Notes: generated by a model not told the origin, from the letters alone. Positions 35,098-46,748 are shown, numbered from the stretch's first letter. The stretch is DNA of 64,000 nucleotides from Jeotgalibacillus sp. ET6 (GCF_029667115.1 NZ_JARUIU010000001.1:496001-560000), one strand, 5' to 3'. Made by a program: numbers and translations.

Positions 35098-36383
35098 TGA
35101 TTATTTGTAATGGTCTCCAAATGAGATAAAAAGTCAGGATAGGATACACTGATCGCTTCAAAGTTTTCGATCTGAACTTCTTCACCTGTCAGCAAAGAAG
35201 CTACGGCAAGCATCATGCCAATACGGTGATCCCCTCTGGAACTGACTCTTCCTCCATGAAGAGGTGCCGGTCCATGAATTTTCATTCCATCTTCAGTTGC
35301 CTCTATGTCTGCCCCAAGTTTTTTTAATTCCTGAACGACAGCATCGATGCGATTCGTTTCTTTTACTTTCAATTCTTCAGCGTTTCTAATGGTGGTTGTC
35401 CCATTTGCCTGGGTAGCAAGTAAAGCAATAATCGGGATTTCATCAATCAGTTTAGGTATGATCGATCCCCCTATATCAATCGCCTTTAGCTGGCTGCTTT
35501 TTATTAAAAGGTTTGCTACTGGCTCTGCTTTTTCTTCTTCAGTGTGGATCGTCAAGTCTGCTCCCATCTTAATCAGCACATCAATCATTCCATCCCGTGT
35601 AGGATTGACACCTACATCGGTAAGCATCAGCTCACTGCCTTTAACTGCCGCACCCGCTGCCAGAAAAAAAGCTGCTGAGGAAATATCCCCCGGAACCTGT
35701 ACCGTCTGGCCTTTGAACTGCTGTCCGCCTTCGATCGTTAAACGATTATGCTCACGTTTTATGGACCCGCCAAAATGCTTGATCATCCGTTCAGTATGAT
35801 CTCTTGTTTTTTCGGGTTCGATAATTGTTGTGGCGCCCTCCGCCTGGAGCCCTGCAAAGATGATGGCTGATTTTAATTGCGCACTTGCAAGCGGCATAAC
35901 AAATTCAATCGGGGAAAGCTTTCCTCCTCTAATTGAAATAGGAGTATACTGGCCATTTTCCCTCCCGTCAATATTCGCACCCATCTGCTTAAGAGGGTCT
36001 GTTACACGGCGCATAGGACGTGTAGCGATGGAGTCATCTCCTATGACAACAGAATGAAATGGAAGCCCTGCTAAAATTCCAAGTAAGAGTCGGGTAGTTG
36101 TGCCTGAATTCCCAACATCAAGCACGTCTTTCGGCTCTTCAAGTCCTTGAAACCCCACACCATGTATAACAATTTCATCATCCTTCTCATCAATCTGCAC
36201 TCCCATGCTTCGAAAGCACTTGATTGTGCTTAAACAGTCGTCTCCTTTTAAAAAGCCTGTGACTGTCGTTTTTCCATGAGCTAATGCTCCGAACATGATG
36301 GAGCGGTGAGAAATAGATTTATCACCCGGTACTTTGATGGAGCCTTTTAATACAGGGTTTTGAAAAAAAAGAGAATGGATCAT
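35094..36383 (-). CDS. aroA: 3-phosphoshikimate 1-carboxyvinyltransferase (EPSP synthase)
   Basis: 429 residues (called aroE in B. subtilis). It transfers enolpyruvate from PEP to shikimate-3-phosphate. Marks: [19 protein letters not shown] split at the start (about 17-35), [48 protein letters not shown] and VKETNRI. Last gene of the aro operon, 16 nt after tyrA, and followed by a terminator. Confidence 0.97.
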   Translation of the reverse strand: MIHSLFFQNPVLKGSIKVPGDKSISHRSIMFGALAHGKTTVTGFLKGDDCLSTIKCFRSMGVQIDEKDDEIVIHGVGFQGLEEPKDVLDVGNSGTTTRLLLGILAGLPFHSVVIGDDSIATRPMRRVTDPLKQMGANIDGRENGQYTPISIRGGKLSPIEFVMPLASAQLKSAIIFAGLQAEGATTIIEPEKTRDHTERMIKHFGGSIKREHNRLTIEGGQQFKGQTVQVPGDISSAAFFLAAGAAVKGSELMLTDVGVNPTRDGMIDVLIKMGADLTIHTEEEKAEPVANLLIKSSQLKAIDIGGSIIPKLIDEIPIIALLATQANGTTTIRNAEELKVKETNRIDAVVQELKKLGADIEATEDGMKIHGPAPLHGGRVSSRGDHRIGMMLAVASLLTGEEVQIENFEAISVSYPDFLSHLETITNNQ

Positions 36384-36399
36384 CAGAAAGCTCCTTTCA

Positions 36400-37503
36400 T
36401 TACACTATAAAAACCTCATAAGGTGTAGCAGACCTTAAGCATATTTCACCTTTTTTACGGTCTTCTTCCGTTTGAAAGCTGATAGCAAGTACACCGTATA
36501 TGTCTTCTCTTGTTTCCATTATTCTAATATTGACAATACTGATTGCTTCTTTTGCCAAATGGCCGGTTATTTCATGAATGATGCCTGGATAGTCAGGGAT
36601 ATCTACAAAAAGGTCATAAAATGAAGGGATGGCTCCTTTTTGAAGAATGGGCATATCATCTCTGAAGTTTTTAGCTTCTTTAAAATATAGGTACATGGCT
36701 TCAGAGTCTTCCTCATCCAGAAGTTCAACTACTTTTTGCATTTCTTTCTGCCAGCCCTCCAGAAGACTCTTAAGTACGCCTGTATTATGCATTGTGATAT
36801 CCCGCCACATAACAGGGTCAGAGGAGGCGATTCTTGACAAGTCCCGAAATCCGCCTGCTGCAAGTCTGGAAACCAGCGGCTGCCTGGTATGAACTTTTTT
36901 TACCTGATGAACAAGAGAACTGGCTACTATATGAGGAAAGTGGCTGACGATTCCAGTAATTTCATCATGCTCCATCGGATCTACGACCAAAAACTTCGCT
37001 CTGGTTCCAGCAAGCCATTTTTTTAATTGCTCCACCTGGTACTCAGTCGCACAGCTGCCAGGTGTCAATAAATAAAATGCATTTTCAAACAATAATACCT
37101 TCGATGCTGCAACTCCGCTTTTATGAGAACCGGCCATGGGGTGTCCTCCAATAAACGAGTACCCCTTTTCAGCAAGCAGACCCGCCTTATGCATAATTCT
37201 ATTTTTAGTACTGCCTACATCCGTTATGATTGCATTTTGCTTTAACTGCCAAGAAGAAATTTCATCAATCAATTTTTCAGTTTGAAACACCGGTGTGCAT
37301 AAGAAAACCAAATCTGCTTTTTCTACATCCCGCTGTAAATCTGAGCCTTTTTCTGATATGGCATTCATCGCTTTAGCAAGACGGATTTCCTTTCGGTTTA
37401 AATCGTAGCCAATAACATGTGCACGGGGGTTCTCCTGTAAAATTGATAAACCAATAGAACCTCCAATTAAACCCAAGCCAATAATTACAACCGTTCCTTC
37501 CAT
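36400..37503 (-). CDS. tyrA: Prephenate dehydrogenase
   Basis: 367 residues. NAD-dependent oxidative decarboxylation of prephenate for tyrosine. The Rossmann motif is [14 protein letters not shown] (about 7-20), the catalytic region is [15 protein letters not shown], and a C-terminal ACT domain (about 295-365, [19 protein letters not shown]) probably senses an amino acid. It lies between hisC and aroA as in the B. subtilis operon. Confidence 0.96.
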   Translation of the reverse strand: MEGTVVIIGLGLIGGSIGLSILQENPRAHVIGYDLNRKEIRLAKAMNAISEKGSDLQRDVEKADLVFLCTPVFQTEKLIDEISSWQLKQNAIITDVGSTKNRIMHKAGLLAEKGYSFIGGHPMAGSHKSGVAASKVLLFENAFYLLTPGSCATEYQVEQLKKWLAGTRAKFLVVDPMEHDEITGIVSHFPHIVASSLVHQVKKVHTRQPLVSRLAAGGFRDLSRIASSDPVMWRDITMHNTGVLKSLLEGWQKEMQKVVELLDEEDSEAMYLYFKEAKNFRDDMPILQKGAIPSFYDLFVDIPDYPGIIHEITGHLAKEAISIVNIRIMETREDIYGVLAISFQTEEDRKKGEICLRSATPYEVFIV

Positions 37504-37593
37504 ATAACCACACCTTACTTTAGCGCTATGAACTTTTTTTCTATAATTATAATCATGTACCTTACGTGCTTATTTGTTCATATGGCATGTAGA

Positions 37594-38679
37594 TCAGCTT
37601 TTAAGAATTTCTTTCAGGACGCTTATAATTTTTTCGTTTTGCTCCTTTGAACCAATGGTGATTCTTAGAGCTGTCGGGTATCCTAAAGCCTGGCCGCTGC
37701 GGACTATGTAGCCTTTTTTCATCAGCTCTTGAAAAAGAAGATCTCCATCACGTTTAAAATCAATTAAAATAAAATTGCCCTGCGACGGAAAATAGGATAG
37801 TCCCGCTTCTTCACAAAATTGATAGTACTGCTCTAAACCTAAACGGTTCTGTTCCCGGCAGTTTTTCAAAAACGATTCATCTTCTAAAGCGATTTGAGCA
37901 GCGGTCTGTCCTAATACATTTGTGTTAAAAGGTTCTCGTACAGGTTCAATTGCCCGGATGATGGCAGGAGAAGCCATTCCGTATCCTACCCTGAATCCTG
38001 CAAGCCCATATGCTTTGGAAAACGTTCTGGTTACTAAAAGATTCGGATAAGACTCGAGCAGTGAAACGGCATCATAATAATCATCCGCGACTGCATATTC
38101 ATGATAGGCTTCATCAAGCACAATTAGTACATGCTTTGGAACAAGATCCAAAAACGAAATTAACTCCTGTTTATTTATATATTTTCCGGTGGGATTGTTA
38201 GGGCTGCATACCCAGACAATGGCTGTTTGTTCGTTAATTGCCTCTGCCATTTTTTGAAGATCATGCGCACCGTTTATTAGTGGAATTTCGATGGCTTCAG
38301 CACCTTCAATAATGGCGTTGTGTTTATACTGCGGAAAACTCGGTGCAGGCATAATGGTATTTTTTCCGGTCTCGAGCATCGCACGGGAAATGATTTGAAT
38401 AATTTCATCTGATCCATTCCCCAAAATGAATTGTTCGGGAGAAAGGGAATATTTGTTAGCAAGAGAATCACGTAAATTAGTTGCGTAGCCATCCGGGTAA
38501 ATAGCATGATTTACTCCATTTTCCTTAAACCATTCATTTACCTTTGGTGAACAGCCAAAGGGATTTTCATTGGAAGCAAGTTTTACAATTTCACTTAGTC
38601 CGAATTCTTTTTTTACCTCATCTGATGGTTTTCCTGGTTTGTAAGGAACTAAATTTGTGATCTGCGCTTTAATATTCAT
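37594..38679 (-). CDS. hisC: Histidinol-phosphate aminotransferase
   Basis: 361-residue fold-type I PLP enzyme. In Bacillus this enzyme serves both histidine and Tyr/Phe synthesis, which explains its place among aro genes. Marks: VKLASNENPFGCSP, WVCSPNNPTGKY, VLDEAYHEYA and RTFSKAYGLAGFRVGY (PLP Lys). The ATG at 38679 matches family starts (MxIK); two ATG-type codons upstream are less well placed. The 90-nt gap to tyrA shows nothing notable. No trp genes precede it. Confidence 0.95.
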   Translation of the reverse strand: MNIKAQITNLVPYKPGKPSDEVKKEFGLSEIVKLASNENPFGCSPKVNEWFKENGVNHAIYPDGYATNLRDSLANKYSLSPEQFILGNGSDEIIQIISRAMLETGKNTIMPAPSFPQYKHNAIIEGAEAIEIPLINGAHDLQKMAEAINEQTAIVWVCSPNNPTGKYINKQELISFLDLVPKHVLIVLDEAYHEYAVADDYYDAVSLLESYPNLLVTRTFSKAYGLAGFRVGYGMASPAIIRAIEPVREPFNTNVLGQTAAQIALEDESFLKNCREQNRLGLEQYYQFCEEAGLSYFPSQGNFILIDFKRDGDLLFQELMKKGYIVRSGQALGYPTALRITIGSKEQNEKIISVLKEILKS

Positions 38680-38731
38680 GTACATCATCCAATCTATTTA
38701 TATAGTAGGTTTATAATGAATGAGCTATTGT

Positions 38732-39106
38732 TTACGATCCATTATTCATTGTCAGATCCGGTCTTAATTTAACGGCATTTTCCTGGTAGATATGGTGGAT
38801 CTCCTTTTGCGGTTTTGCTGTGTTTACATGCATCATCACTCTTACACAAAAAGGTAAAGCATCTTTAACAGGGATCTCCTGCATGCACATAACAGGAACA
38901 TGACGCCAGTTTTCAAACTGCCGAATCGCTTTAGCCGGAAAAGCTGATGAAATATCCGGAGTAACAGAGATGAAGACAGATGCCACAGTTTCCGGATCCA
39001 CCTTATTTTTCTCTATCATTTCTTCTAACAGCTTTTGGGATGCAGCAAGAACGTATCCTTCCTGGTCTGCTGTTATCGTTGTTGCTCCTCGTATTCCTCT
39101 AATCAT
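38732..39106 (-). CDS. aroH: Chorismate mutase, AroH type
   Basis: 124 residues, monofunctional AroH-class enzyme converting chorismate to prephenate. It opens MIRGIRGATTI with the active-site Arg, then ASVFISVTPDISSAFPAKAIRQ and CMQEIPVKDALPFCVRVM, the strands that build the trimeric active site. The start overlaps the aroB stop by 4 nt (ATGA). In B. subtilis trpEDCFBA comes next; here hisC follows after about 50 nt. Confidence 0.96.
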   Translation of the reverse strand: MIRGIRGATTITADQEGYVLAASQKLLEEMIEKNKVDPETVASVFISVTPDISSAFPAKAIRQFENWRHVPVMCMQEIPVKDALPFCVRVMMHVNTAKPQKEIHHIYQENAVKLRPDLTMNNGS

Positions 39107-40200
39107 TCTATCTCTCCTTTAGTGCTTCGAATCAGTCGATCCGCTTCTGCCAATTCACGGATTTCTATTTTCTGCAACACCGGCTTTCCTATATCCTCAA
39201 GTAAAACAAATCGAATTTCACTGTCAATTGTTTTTTTATCTTTTAACATAAGTTGAAGCAGGGAATCAAATTCAGCTTCTTCAGGGGGTGCCGCTGCATA
39301 GCCTAATTTTTTAATCCATTGAATAAATTCAGGGATATCAAAGGCAAGATTTTTGTATTTTCTGCTTAAATATAAGGAATAGATCATTCCCACCATAATA
39401 GATTCCCCGTGGCTCCACTTCCCATAACCGGCCCAAGCTTCTAATGCATGACCATATGTATGACCGAAATTTAAAAATGCTCTGATTCCCAGCTCTTTTT
39501 CATCTTTTTCGACGATCGATGATTTGATTTCAATTCCTTTTTTTAACGAATCAATCAGCAGATGATGGTCCAAATTATCCAGAGTGTTTAATTCAGTCAT
39601 TAATTCCTGAAGCCAGCGCGGGTCAGCAATCATGGCATGCTTAATCACTTCCGCAAACCCTGATCTGACTTCCCTGACCGGCAGAGATTCCAAAAAGTGA
39701 CTGTCATAAATAACAGCTGCTGGCTGGTGAAAGCTGCCTGCCATATTCTTTCCTAAAGGATGGTTTATGGCCACCTTTCCCCCTACGGCACTATCGTGAG
39801 CCAGGATAGTGGTAGGAAGCTGGATAAAGCGAATCCCCCGCATATAAGTAGCCGCTGTAAATCCCGCTACATCTCCTGTAGCTCCTCCTCCACAGGCTAT
39901 TATAAGTGAATGTCTATCCAGTCCCTCTTGAAGAGCGAAGCCAATCGCATTCTGATAAACTTCAAACGATTTTGCCTTTTCTCCCGGGGGAGTAATAAAC
40001 GTTGATACTTTAACGTGAGGTGGCAATTGTTCTGTAATATAGTTCTGATGCAGGGTATACACAACTTCATCTGCGATCAGCAGGACTGACGTTACGGCTG
40101 GCTTTAATTGAGACACATAGCCGCTTAGCTTCTTAATTGCACCATTGCCCAAAAAAACAGGATAGGAAGAATGATCCGTTTTAACCGTTAACGTTTCCAT
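39103..40200 (-). CDS. aroB: 3-dehydroquinate synthase
   Basis: 365 residues, NAD- and metal-dependent second step of the shikimate pathway. Marks: PPGEKAKSFEVYQNA, IACGGGATGDVAGFTAATYMRG split over the glycine-rich loop (about 98-119), PTTILAHDSAVGGKVAINH, and NFGHTYGHALEA with metal-binding His residues. Its ATG immediately follows the aroF stop codon (TAAATG). Confidence 0.97.
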   Translation of the reverse strand: METLTVKTDHSSYPVFLGNGAIKKLSGYVSQLKPAVTSVLLIADEVVYTLHQNYITEQLPPHVKVSTFITPPGEKAKSFEVYQNAIGFALQEGLDRHSLIIACGGGATGDVAGFTAATYMRGIRFIQLPTTILAHDSAVGGKVAINHPLGKNMAGSFHQPAAVIYDSHFLESLPVREVRSGFAEVIKHAMIADPRWLQELMTELNTLDNLDHHLLIDSLKKGIEIKSSIVEKDEKELGIRAFLNFGHTYGHALEAWAGYGKWSHGESIMVGMIYSLYLSRKYKNLAFDIPEFIQWIKKLGYAAAPPEEAEFDSLLQLMLKDKKTIDSEIRFVLLEDIGKPVLQKIEIRELAEADRLIRSTKGEIE

Positions 40201-41373
40201 TTAAAATCCCTTTGTGTAGTCACGGTACTGACTGACTGATTTACTAAAGTGATCCATACGGTCACTTTCAAACTGTTCAACTAAAGCTGATGCGACTTCC
40301 CACGCAACAACCGCTTCAGCAACAACCGCCGCTGCAGGGACCGCACAGCTATCTGATCGTTCAATGCTCGCTGTAAAGGGCTCCTTCGTTTCTATGTCCA
40401 CACTTTCAAGTGGTTTATATAACGTCGGAATGGGCTTCATAACGCCTCTAACAACAATTGGCATGCCTGTTGTCATTCCGCCTTCAAAACCTCCGAGATT
40501 GTTTGTTTTTCTTGTGTACCCATTTTCCTCAGACCACGCAATTTCATCATGAACCTGGCTTCCAAAATGCTTTGCCATTTTAAATCCCATGCCAAATTCA
40601 ACTCCTTTAAAAGCGTTAATGCTCATAATGGCAGCTGCTATTTTAGCATCAAGCTTTCGATCATAGTGGACATAGCTTCCTACTCCGGCAGGCATTCCCT
40701 CTATCACGACTTCAACAACACCACCGATAGTATCGCCCTTCTTCTTTGCCTGATCAATAGCTTCTTTCATTTTTTCTGAAGCATCGGGATCCACACAGCG
40801 GACTTCACTGCTTTCTGCGCGCTGACGAATTTCTTCAACTGAATGAACATTTTCCGTATTTGCGGAGATGCCGCCAATTTCCTTTACATGACATGAAAGT
40901 TTGATGTCCAGTTCCTCAAGAAGCTTCTGTGCAACGGCGCCTGCTGCTACCCTGACTGTGGTTTCCCTTGCAGAGGAGCGTTCCAAAACATTTCGCATAT
41001 CTCTGTGGCCATATTTCATGCCGCCATTTAAATCGGCATGCCCTGGACGCGGTCGGGTTACTTTCCTTTTTACTTCATCCTCTTCATGCTCAGTCAATGA
41101 TTCTGCGCCCATAATTTTTGTCCAATGTTTCCAGTCTTTGTTTTCTACTACTAGTGCTATGGGAGAACCCAGTGTCCTGCCATGCCGCACACCGCTTTGG
41201 ATTTGTGCCTGATCTGTCTCAATCTGCATTCTCCTTCCGCGTCCATAGCCCTTTTGCCTTCTTGCCAGATGTTTATTTATATCTTCTGAAGCCAGCAGCA
41301 AGCCTGCCGGCAGCCCTTCAATAATTGTTGTTAATTGGGGTCCATGTGATTCTCCTGCGGTTAAATATCTCAT
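40201..41373 (-). CDS. aroF: Chorismate synthase
   Basis: 390 residues (aroC in most bacteria, aroF in B. subtilis). It uses reduced FMN to convert EPSP to chorismate. Marks: [15 protein letters not shown] at the start, [45 protein letters not shown], and [14 protein letters not shown] near the end. The ATG at 41373 follows AAGGGAGAA. First gene of the operon, with a strong promoter about 45 nt upstream. Confidence 0.97.
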   Translation of the reverse strand: MRYLTAGESHGPQLTTIIEGLPAGLLLASEDINKHLARRQKGYGRGRRMQIETDQAQIQSGVRHGRTLGSPIALVVENKDWKHWTKIMGAESLTEHEEDEVKRKVTRPRPGHADLNGGMKYGHRDMRNVLERSSARETTVRVAAGAVAQKLLEELDIKLSCHVKEIGGISANTENVHSVEEIRQRAESSEVRCVDPDASEKMKEAIDQAKKKGDTIGGVVEVVIEGMPAGVGSYVHYDRKLDAKIAAAIMSINAFKGVEFGMGFKMAKHFGSQVHDEIAWSEENGYTRKTNNLGGFEGGMTTGMPIVVRGVMKPIPTLYKPLESVDIETKEPFTASIERSDSCAVPAAAVVAEAVVAWEVASALVEQFESDRMDHFSKSVSQYRDYTKGF

Positions 41374-41418
41374 TTCACTTTCTCCCTTCAACTCGCTAAA
41401 GCAATTTTGATACACTAT

Positions 41419-41447
41419 ATCATACTTTTTAAGCTATATGTAGTCAA
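41419..41447 (-). promoter_or_regulatory. Sigma-A promoter of the aro operon
   Basis: TTGACT (41442-41447) and TATGAT (41419-41424) with a 17-nt spacer. The short leader shows no TRAP-type repeats and no attenuator. Confidence 0.75.
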
Positions 41448-41550
41448 TAACAGGATCTTTTGAATTTCTGCATTTAACTGGCCATTCATCCCTATACTCC
41501 CCTTCAAAGGCTGAATAAGCAGCAGAAAATCAAGAATCTATAAATTGAAA

Positions 41551-41574
41551 GACAGGCCGTAAGTTCTGCCTGTC
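41551..41574 (-). terminator. Possible terminator of cheR
   Basis: GACAGGC (minus strand) pairs with GCCTGTC (41551-41574) around a 10-base loop; the tail CTTTCAATTT is a weak U-tract. The hairpin lies about 75 nt after the cheR stop. The rest of 41448-41647 shows no gene. Confidence 0.45.
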
Positions 41575-41647
41575 CGGAATATAAAGTGCTGTGGATGACG
41601 CAGCGTCTGTCTTACTACCTTCGGTTTTAGGTTTCAAGATCTTTTAG

Positions 41648-42454
<807 letters not shown>

Positions 42455-42550
42455 TCATAATTAAATTATAGAAACACACCGGCACTATGGCAATCCTTTT
42501 ATAAAAATGGGATTTGTCTTCATGACTGCCAGCTGAATTAGCTAAAATAA

Positions 42551-42574
42551 AAAAGCACCCTGACAGGCGCTTTT
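42551..42574 (-). terminator. Terminator of ndk
   Basis: AAAAGCGCC pairs with GGTGCTTTT (one G-U pair) around TGTCAG at 42551-42574, followed by TTATTTT. The 5' arm overlaps the ndk stop codon. Confidence 0.75.
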
Positions 42575-43019
42575 AGTAAATCCATTGTTCGATTGGTTTT
42601 TCATAGGAAACTTCCGTAGAGGTCCCAAAAAATAAATCAATTTCCCGTTCTGCACTCTCAAGGGAATCAGAACCGTGAATGATATTTTTACCTACAGTCA
42701 AGCCCAAATCTCCTCGAATGGTACCTGGTGCAGCCTCACTTGGCTTAGTGGAGCCCATCATATGCCGAGCAGTTTTAACAACCTCTTCGCCTTCCCAAAT
42801 CATTGCAAAAACAGGTCCGGAAGTAATAAAATCCACAAGCTCTCCAAAAAACGGACGCTCTGAATGCTCTCCGTAATGCTCTTTGGCAAGATCTTCAGAA
42901 ATAACCATTAGCTTTGCTGCTGATAGTTTAAACCCCTTTTTTTCAAAGCGATTTACAATTTCTCCGATTAACCCTCTTTGTACTCCGTCCGGCTTAACCA
43001 TTAAAAACGTTTTCTCCAC
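42573..43019 (-). CDS. ndk: Nucleoside diphosphate kinase
   Basis: 148 residues. It balances nucleoside triphosphates by a phospho-His mechanism: the active-site motif is [16 protein letters not shown] (His about 115). It opens [16 protein letters not shown]. The GTG start at 43019 is favoured by GGGGGA 7 nt upstream and by family length (149 in B. subtilis); an ATG 15 nt upstream falls on the ribosome site. Confidence 0.96.
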   Translation of the reverse strand: MEKTFLMVKPDGVQRGLIGEIVNRFEKKGFKLSAAKLMVISEDLAKEHYGEHSERPFFGELVDFITSGPVFAMIWEGEEVVKTARHMMGSTKPSEAAPGTIRGDLGLTVGKNIIHGSDSLESAEREIDLFFGTSTEVSYEKPIEQWIY

Positions 43020-43111
43020 GTTCCATTCCCCCAATTATGTATGGTGAGTCATAAGTGACCCTCTAAAAGAGTACCATTACACATCTTTTTTGGCAACGTT
43101 TTCATTCCAAT

Positions 43112-44074
43112 TTAATACTTTCTTTTTCCTATAAACAGAGCAATATCCCTTAATGATTTTTTTGCTTTGGACGGAGGCAGTGCATCTAATTCTTTCAGTG
43201 CCTTTTTAAGGTAGAGCTGACTGAGATGAGCAGATTTTTGAATCGCATCTGTAGACAGAATCTCATCAATTAAATGAGTCATTTCTTCTTTCTGAGTGTT
43301 TTCCTGCACGCTCATAATCTTTGGAGCCACTTGTTTGTTGTCAAGTGCATACAGGACCGGCAGGGTGATGTTTCCCTGCATTAAGTCGCCGCCAGCCGGT
43401 TTACCCAATTCTTCTTCTGATGAGGTGAAATCTAGAATATCATCTGTTATCTGATACGCCATCCCCACATAGTACCCAAAGCGATACAGACGGGTATGAA
43501 CTTCTTCAGGCACCTTTCCTGCAACTGCTCCTAATTGACAGCTGACTGCAATTAATAAAGCTGTTTTTCTTTTGATTCTTCTTAAGTAGTCGCGTAAATT
43601 CTGATCAAATCGATATTTATCTTCTATTTGGGCAATTTCTCCAATGCAAAGCTCTACAATTGCATGGGAGAGGATCCGATGGGCAACAGGCTCTTCTATA
43701 ATGGTCATGTAATCCAATGCCCGGGCAAACATATAATCACCCGTGTACATGGCTACCTGATTATCCCACTGAGCTTTAATGGTGGTTCTTCCTCTTCTTA
43801 GTTCAGCGTCATCAATGACATCGTCATGAACTAATGACGCCATATGTATAAGTTCAAGTGCTACTGCCACATTTTTAATTACGTGTATATCATATTCACC
43901 CGTTTTAGCTGACAGCAGGACAAATACAGGCCGGATCCGCTTTCCTCCAGCCTGAAGAAGATGCAGGGATGCATCCTTTAGCAGGGCTGTATCGGATTCA
44001 ATCGCTAAATTTAATTCTTTTTCTATTTCATCAATATCCGTCTTCAAGAACGAATACAGCATTTTGAGTTTCAT
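43112..44074 (-). CDS. hepT: Heptaprenyl diphosphate synthase component II
   Basis: 320 residues, the catalytic subunit that makes the C35 side chain of menaquinone-7. First Asp-rich motif HDDVIDDAELRRG (about 84-96), second DDILDF (about 213-218), plus LQAGGKRIRPVFVLLS and GDLMQGNITLPVLYAL. It works only with HepS, encoded two genes upstream. A few residues at the N-terminus (MKLKMLYSFL) match the B. subtilis protein from its internal Met. Confidence 0.96.
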   Translation of the reverse strand: MKLKMLYSFLKTDIDEIEKELNLAIESDTALLKDASLHLLQAGGKRIRPVFVLLSAKTGEYDIHVIKNVAVALELIHMASLVHDDVIDDAELRRGRTTIKAQWDNQVAMYTGDYMFARALDYMTIIEEPVAHRILSHAIVELCIGEIAQIEDKYRFDQNLRDYLRRIKRKTALLIAVSCQLGAVAGKVPEEVHTRLYRFGYYVGMAYQITDDILDFTSSEEELGKPAGGDLMQGNITLPVLYALDNKQVAPKIMSVQENTQKEEMTHLIDEILSTDAIQKSAHLSQLYLKKALKELDALPPSKAKKSLRDIALFIGKRKY

Positions 44075-44107
44075 ACAATTTCACCCTAGCTGTCTTTTTT
44101 TCACGGC

Positions 44108-44809
44108 TTATGCTTTTTTGTATCCTATATGCATGGCTGCCGCTCCACCACTAAACCCTTTGTATTCGATCGATCCAAAGCCTGCTTCCTGGAACAATTG
44201 AGCAAGCTCCTGCATTCCCGGGAAATCTTTGGCGGATTCCTGAAGCCATGAGTATTCCTGAAAGCTTTTAGCGAAAATTTTTCCAAACAGCGGCATAATG
44301 AATCTGAAGTACAAATAGTATCCCTGTTTAAAAACCGGCATTGTCGGCTGTGAGGTTTCTAAGCACACAGCCATTCCACCTGGCTTCAGTACACGGTTCA
44401 TTTCTTTGAGCACCTGAAGATAATCGGGTACATTTCTAAGTCCAAACCCGATCGTTACGTAATCAAATGAATGATCTTCGTATGGAAGTTCCATTGCGTT
44501 TCCATGCACTAAAGTAATTTGCGGATAAGGCTGTACCTTTTCGTGACCAACCTTAAGCATATTTTTACTGAAATCCAGACCCGTAACTTTGCCTTCAATT
44601 CCCGTTTCTTCAGCTAATGAAATGGTCCAGTCAGCGGTTCCACAGCATACATCCAATGCTGTTGAGCCCTTTTGGACATTCATTTTTTTCATTGTATAAT
44701 TCCGCCATTTCACATGCTGCTGAAAGGAGATGACAGAATTCATTTTATCGTATTGACCATGTATTTTTTCAAAAACATTGTGAACTCTCTGTTCTTTCGA
44801 AGGCTGCAT
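44108..44809 (-). CDS. menG: Demethylmenaquinone methyltransferase
   Basis: 233 residues (MenG/UbiE). The last step of menaquinone synthesis. AdoMet motifs: [18 protein letters not shown] (about 48-65), [26 protein letters not shown] and RVLKPGG. It sits between hepS and hepT in the classic gerC operon and its start overlaps the hepS stop (TAATG). Confidence 0.96.
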   Translation of the reverse strand: MQPSKEQRVHNVFEKIHGQYDKMNSVISFQQHVKWRNYTMKKMNVQKGSTALDVCCGTADWTISLAEETGIEGKVTGLDFSKNMLKVGHEKVQPYPQITLVHGNAMELPYEDHSFDYVTIGFGLRNVPDYLQVLKEMNRVLKPGGMAVCLETSQPTMPVFKQGYYLYFRFIMPLFGKIFAKSFQEYSWLQESAKDFPGMQELAQLFQEAGFGSIEYKGFSGGAAAMHIGYKKA

Positions 44810-45609
44810 TAATACCCTTCCTCTACGTAAATTTTTGACTGCACTGCCGATTCAAAAAAAGGGATAAACACACTTCCCTTTAGTGAATCGAAAGGGATAC
44901 CCAGCTCATTTATTTTTGAAGCGATCAGGTTTTTCTTCTGAGTTAAAAGGTGATCGTGCGTATCGAAGTCTTTTTTTGGATACACAGGAGGAACAGTGGA
45001 TGAAAATTTAGCTAACTGATGAAACAAAATAGAATGCTCACCAGATAAGAATTGATCTTTTTCCCGTGTGAGCCTGTTTAATACAAGCAAGTCTTCAGCA
45101 AGGGTAATGTATTTTTCAAATCCTCTGTGCGCAAAAACCTGAGTAATAATGGCACTTTCTATTTTCGTTAAGCTGATTAGAATATCTTCAATTTTATTAA
45201 TTTTTTTAGATGTAATATCAATTTTATGCTCATTGATTTCCTGAATGGCATGAGCAATCCTTCTGATAAGAGGGATATCGGGAATCTGAGCCAGAATACG
45301 ATAATACAATCCGCTGTAAAAGTCGCCGGCAAGTACGGTAAGCTGGCGCTGTTTTAATGAATCGGACTCATTGATCGAAACTTTTTCATGAGTGTCAAGC
45401 GCCGTTTGAATCAGCATGGCAGTAGACACATAGGATTTATCCAGCTCAGAGTACGAACCCGTTAGTTGGAAAGGTAGAAGGAGCAGCGACAGTCTTTTTT
45501 CGTCTATCTCGGGAGCTCCTATAGCATTATGGAGGTACGAATGATGAAGTTGTTTATTGATATACTGAAGGGTTTCTTCCATCCAGCGGCTGTTTATTTG
45601 TGTGTTCAT
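44809..45609 (-). CDS. hepS: Heptaprenyl diphosphate synthase component I
   Basis: 266 residues, helical, non-catalytic partner of HepT. It matches HepS by length, operon position and the segment [19 protein letters not shown] (about 100-118), the most conserved part of the family. The N-terminus is variable. The start follows GGGGAGAAAG. It leads the hepS-menG-hepT operon. Confidence 0.9.
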   Translation of the reverse strand: MNTQINSRWMEETLQYINKQLHHSYLHNAIGAPEIDEKRLSLLLLPFQLTGSYSELDKSYVSTAMLIQTALDTHEKVSINESDSLKQRQLTVLAGDFYSGLYYRILAQIPDIPLIRRIAHAIQEINEHKIDITSKKINKIEDILISLTKIESAIITQVFAHRGFEKYITLAEDLLVLNRLTREKDQFLSGEHSILFHQLAKFSSTVPPVYPKKDFDTHDHLLTQKKNLIASKINELGIPFDSLKGSVFIPFFESAVQSKIYVEEGY

Positions 45610-45731
45610 CTCTTTCTCCCCGCTTCCATTCTGCCTGCTTGTACTGCTTTCAATTATTTAGATTCAAGATATGTATGTAAGCATTTGTTCTATATTTTTT
45701 TCTAAACAAGAACGATTTAGGCGATATTTTT

Positions 45732-45740
45732 ATTATATCA
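45732..45740 (-). promoter_or_regulatory. Candidate extended -10 promoter of hepS-menG-hepT
   Basis: TGATATAAT on the minus strand with a perfect TATAAT. There is no clear -35. The leader to hepS would be about 115 nt. Confidence 0.5.
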
Positions 45741-45790
45741 CAACCATTCTCACGGGTGCTAATGCCCAAGCTGCTTGAACAATTAAAATA

Positions 45791-45808
45791 AAGGAGCATT
45801 TTCTCCTT
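45791..45808 (-). terminator. Possible weak terminator of folE-mtrB
   Basis: AAGGAG and CTCCTT form a 6-bp stem with a short A-rich loop, followed by TATTTT on the minus strand. The stem is short, so function is uncertain. Confidence 0.4.
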
Positions 45809-45875
45809 AATAACAGGAAAAGTCAGCCAGAGAATGTTCTCTGTGCCGACCTGATTTCTCATAAAAGATTCGCAG

Positions 45876-46100
45876 TTATTTTTTTGTCTCACTGAGCACT
45901 TCACCATGTGAGGTCAGGATAGAAGCTTTGCCCCTGATTTTGACGGCAGAAGTATGTTCCGTAAATTGGGCGATCATTACTTCTCCTTGATCAAGTTTTT
46001 CTGAATGATGAAACTTCGTATCAGTACCTCTTGTCAGGCCAATGACATTCACACCATCCTCGAGTGCTTTTATTGTTATAAAATCTTTTTCAGATGACAT
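45876..46100 (-). CDS. mtrB: Trp RNA-binding attenuation protein (TRAP)
   Basis: 74 residues. TRAP forms an 11-subunit ring that binds tryptophan and then wraps (G/U)AG repeats in trp leaders, promoting termination. The family sequence is clear: [19 protein letters not shown] (about 7-25, Trp and RNA pocket), [30 protein letters not shown] and ILTSHGEV. It forms the usual pair with folE (mtrA). No trp biosynthetic gene lies in this window. Confidence 0.96.
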   Translation of the reverse strand: MSSEKDFITIKALEDGVNVIGLTRGTDTKFHHSEKLDQGEVMIAQFTEHTSAVKIRGKASILTSHGEVLSETKK

Positions 46101-46130
46101 AGTTAATCTCTCCTTATCCTTTAAACAGGA

Positions 46131-46748
46131 TTAAGTATTTTTCATGAGAGCCAGTACCTCGTTGCGTCTGATTGCATCGTCTTCAAAAACGCCTCTGGCA
46201 GCTGTAGTAATGGTCATAGCTCCCGGCTTTTTAACTCCACGCATGGTCATGCACATATGCTCTGCCTCTACAATCACCATTGCTCCGTGCGGAGAGAGCA
46301 TTTCCATGATTGAGTCAGCTACTGTTGAGGTTATGCGCTCCTGTAGCTGTGGTTTACGCGCGGTCGTTTCAACTGCACGGGCTAATTTACTTAAACCTGT
46401 TACTCTTCCTTCTTTGGGAAGATAAGCAACGTGTGCCTTTCCGAAAAAAGGAATGAGATGATGCTCACACATTGAATAAAATGGGATATCCTTAACAAAA
46501 ACGAGTTCTTCATGATCTTCATTAAAAACAGTTTTAAAGTACTCTCTTGGATCTTTATGGAGACCTTCAAATAATTCTTCATACATTTTTGCTACTCTTT
46601 TAGGTGTATCAATCAAGCCTTCTCTATTTGGGTCTTCACCAACCGCTTCAAGAAGCATTCGAATCGCTGCTTCTATTTGAGGCCGATTCACTCTATTTTT
46701 GTTTTCCTTAACTGTCATAACTGAATAATCTTTGTTATTTTGATCCAT
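46131..46748 (-). CDS. folE: GTP cyclohydrolase I
   Basis: 205 residues, first enzyme of folate synthesis (mtrA in Bacillus). Zinc ligands and active site: [20 protein letters not shown] split at CEHH (about 92-95), [22 protein letters not shown], and [16 protein letters not shown] with the third zinc Cys. The N-terminal 20 residues are variable. The ribosome site is AGGAGGATC. Upstream is an extended -10 promoter. Confidence 0.97.
   Translation of the reverse strand: MDQNNKDYSVMTVKENKNRVNRPQIEAAIRMLLEAVGEDPNREGLIDTPKRVAKMYEELFEGLHKDPREYFKTVFNEDHEELVFVKDIPFYSMCEHHLIPFFGKAHVAYLPKEGRVTGLSKLARAVETTARKPQLQERITSTVADSIMEMLSPHGAMVIVEAEHMCMTMRGVKKPGAMTITTAARGVFEDDAIRRNEVLALMKNT

Noticed and set aside
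35347-35799. 150-codon plus-strand frame antisense to aroA
   Set aside because: Shadow of a strongly conserved gene on the other strand; no ribosome site.
41374-41418. TRAP-binding or attenuator leader of the aro operon
   Set aside because: The leader is short, with no series of (G/U)AG triplets and no terminator hairpin.
45650-45907. 85-codon minus-strand frame spanning the mtrB end and the hepS leader
   Set aside because: It runs out of frame through the mtrB 3' end and the hepS promoter region, and the translation has no domain-like pattern.
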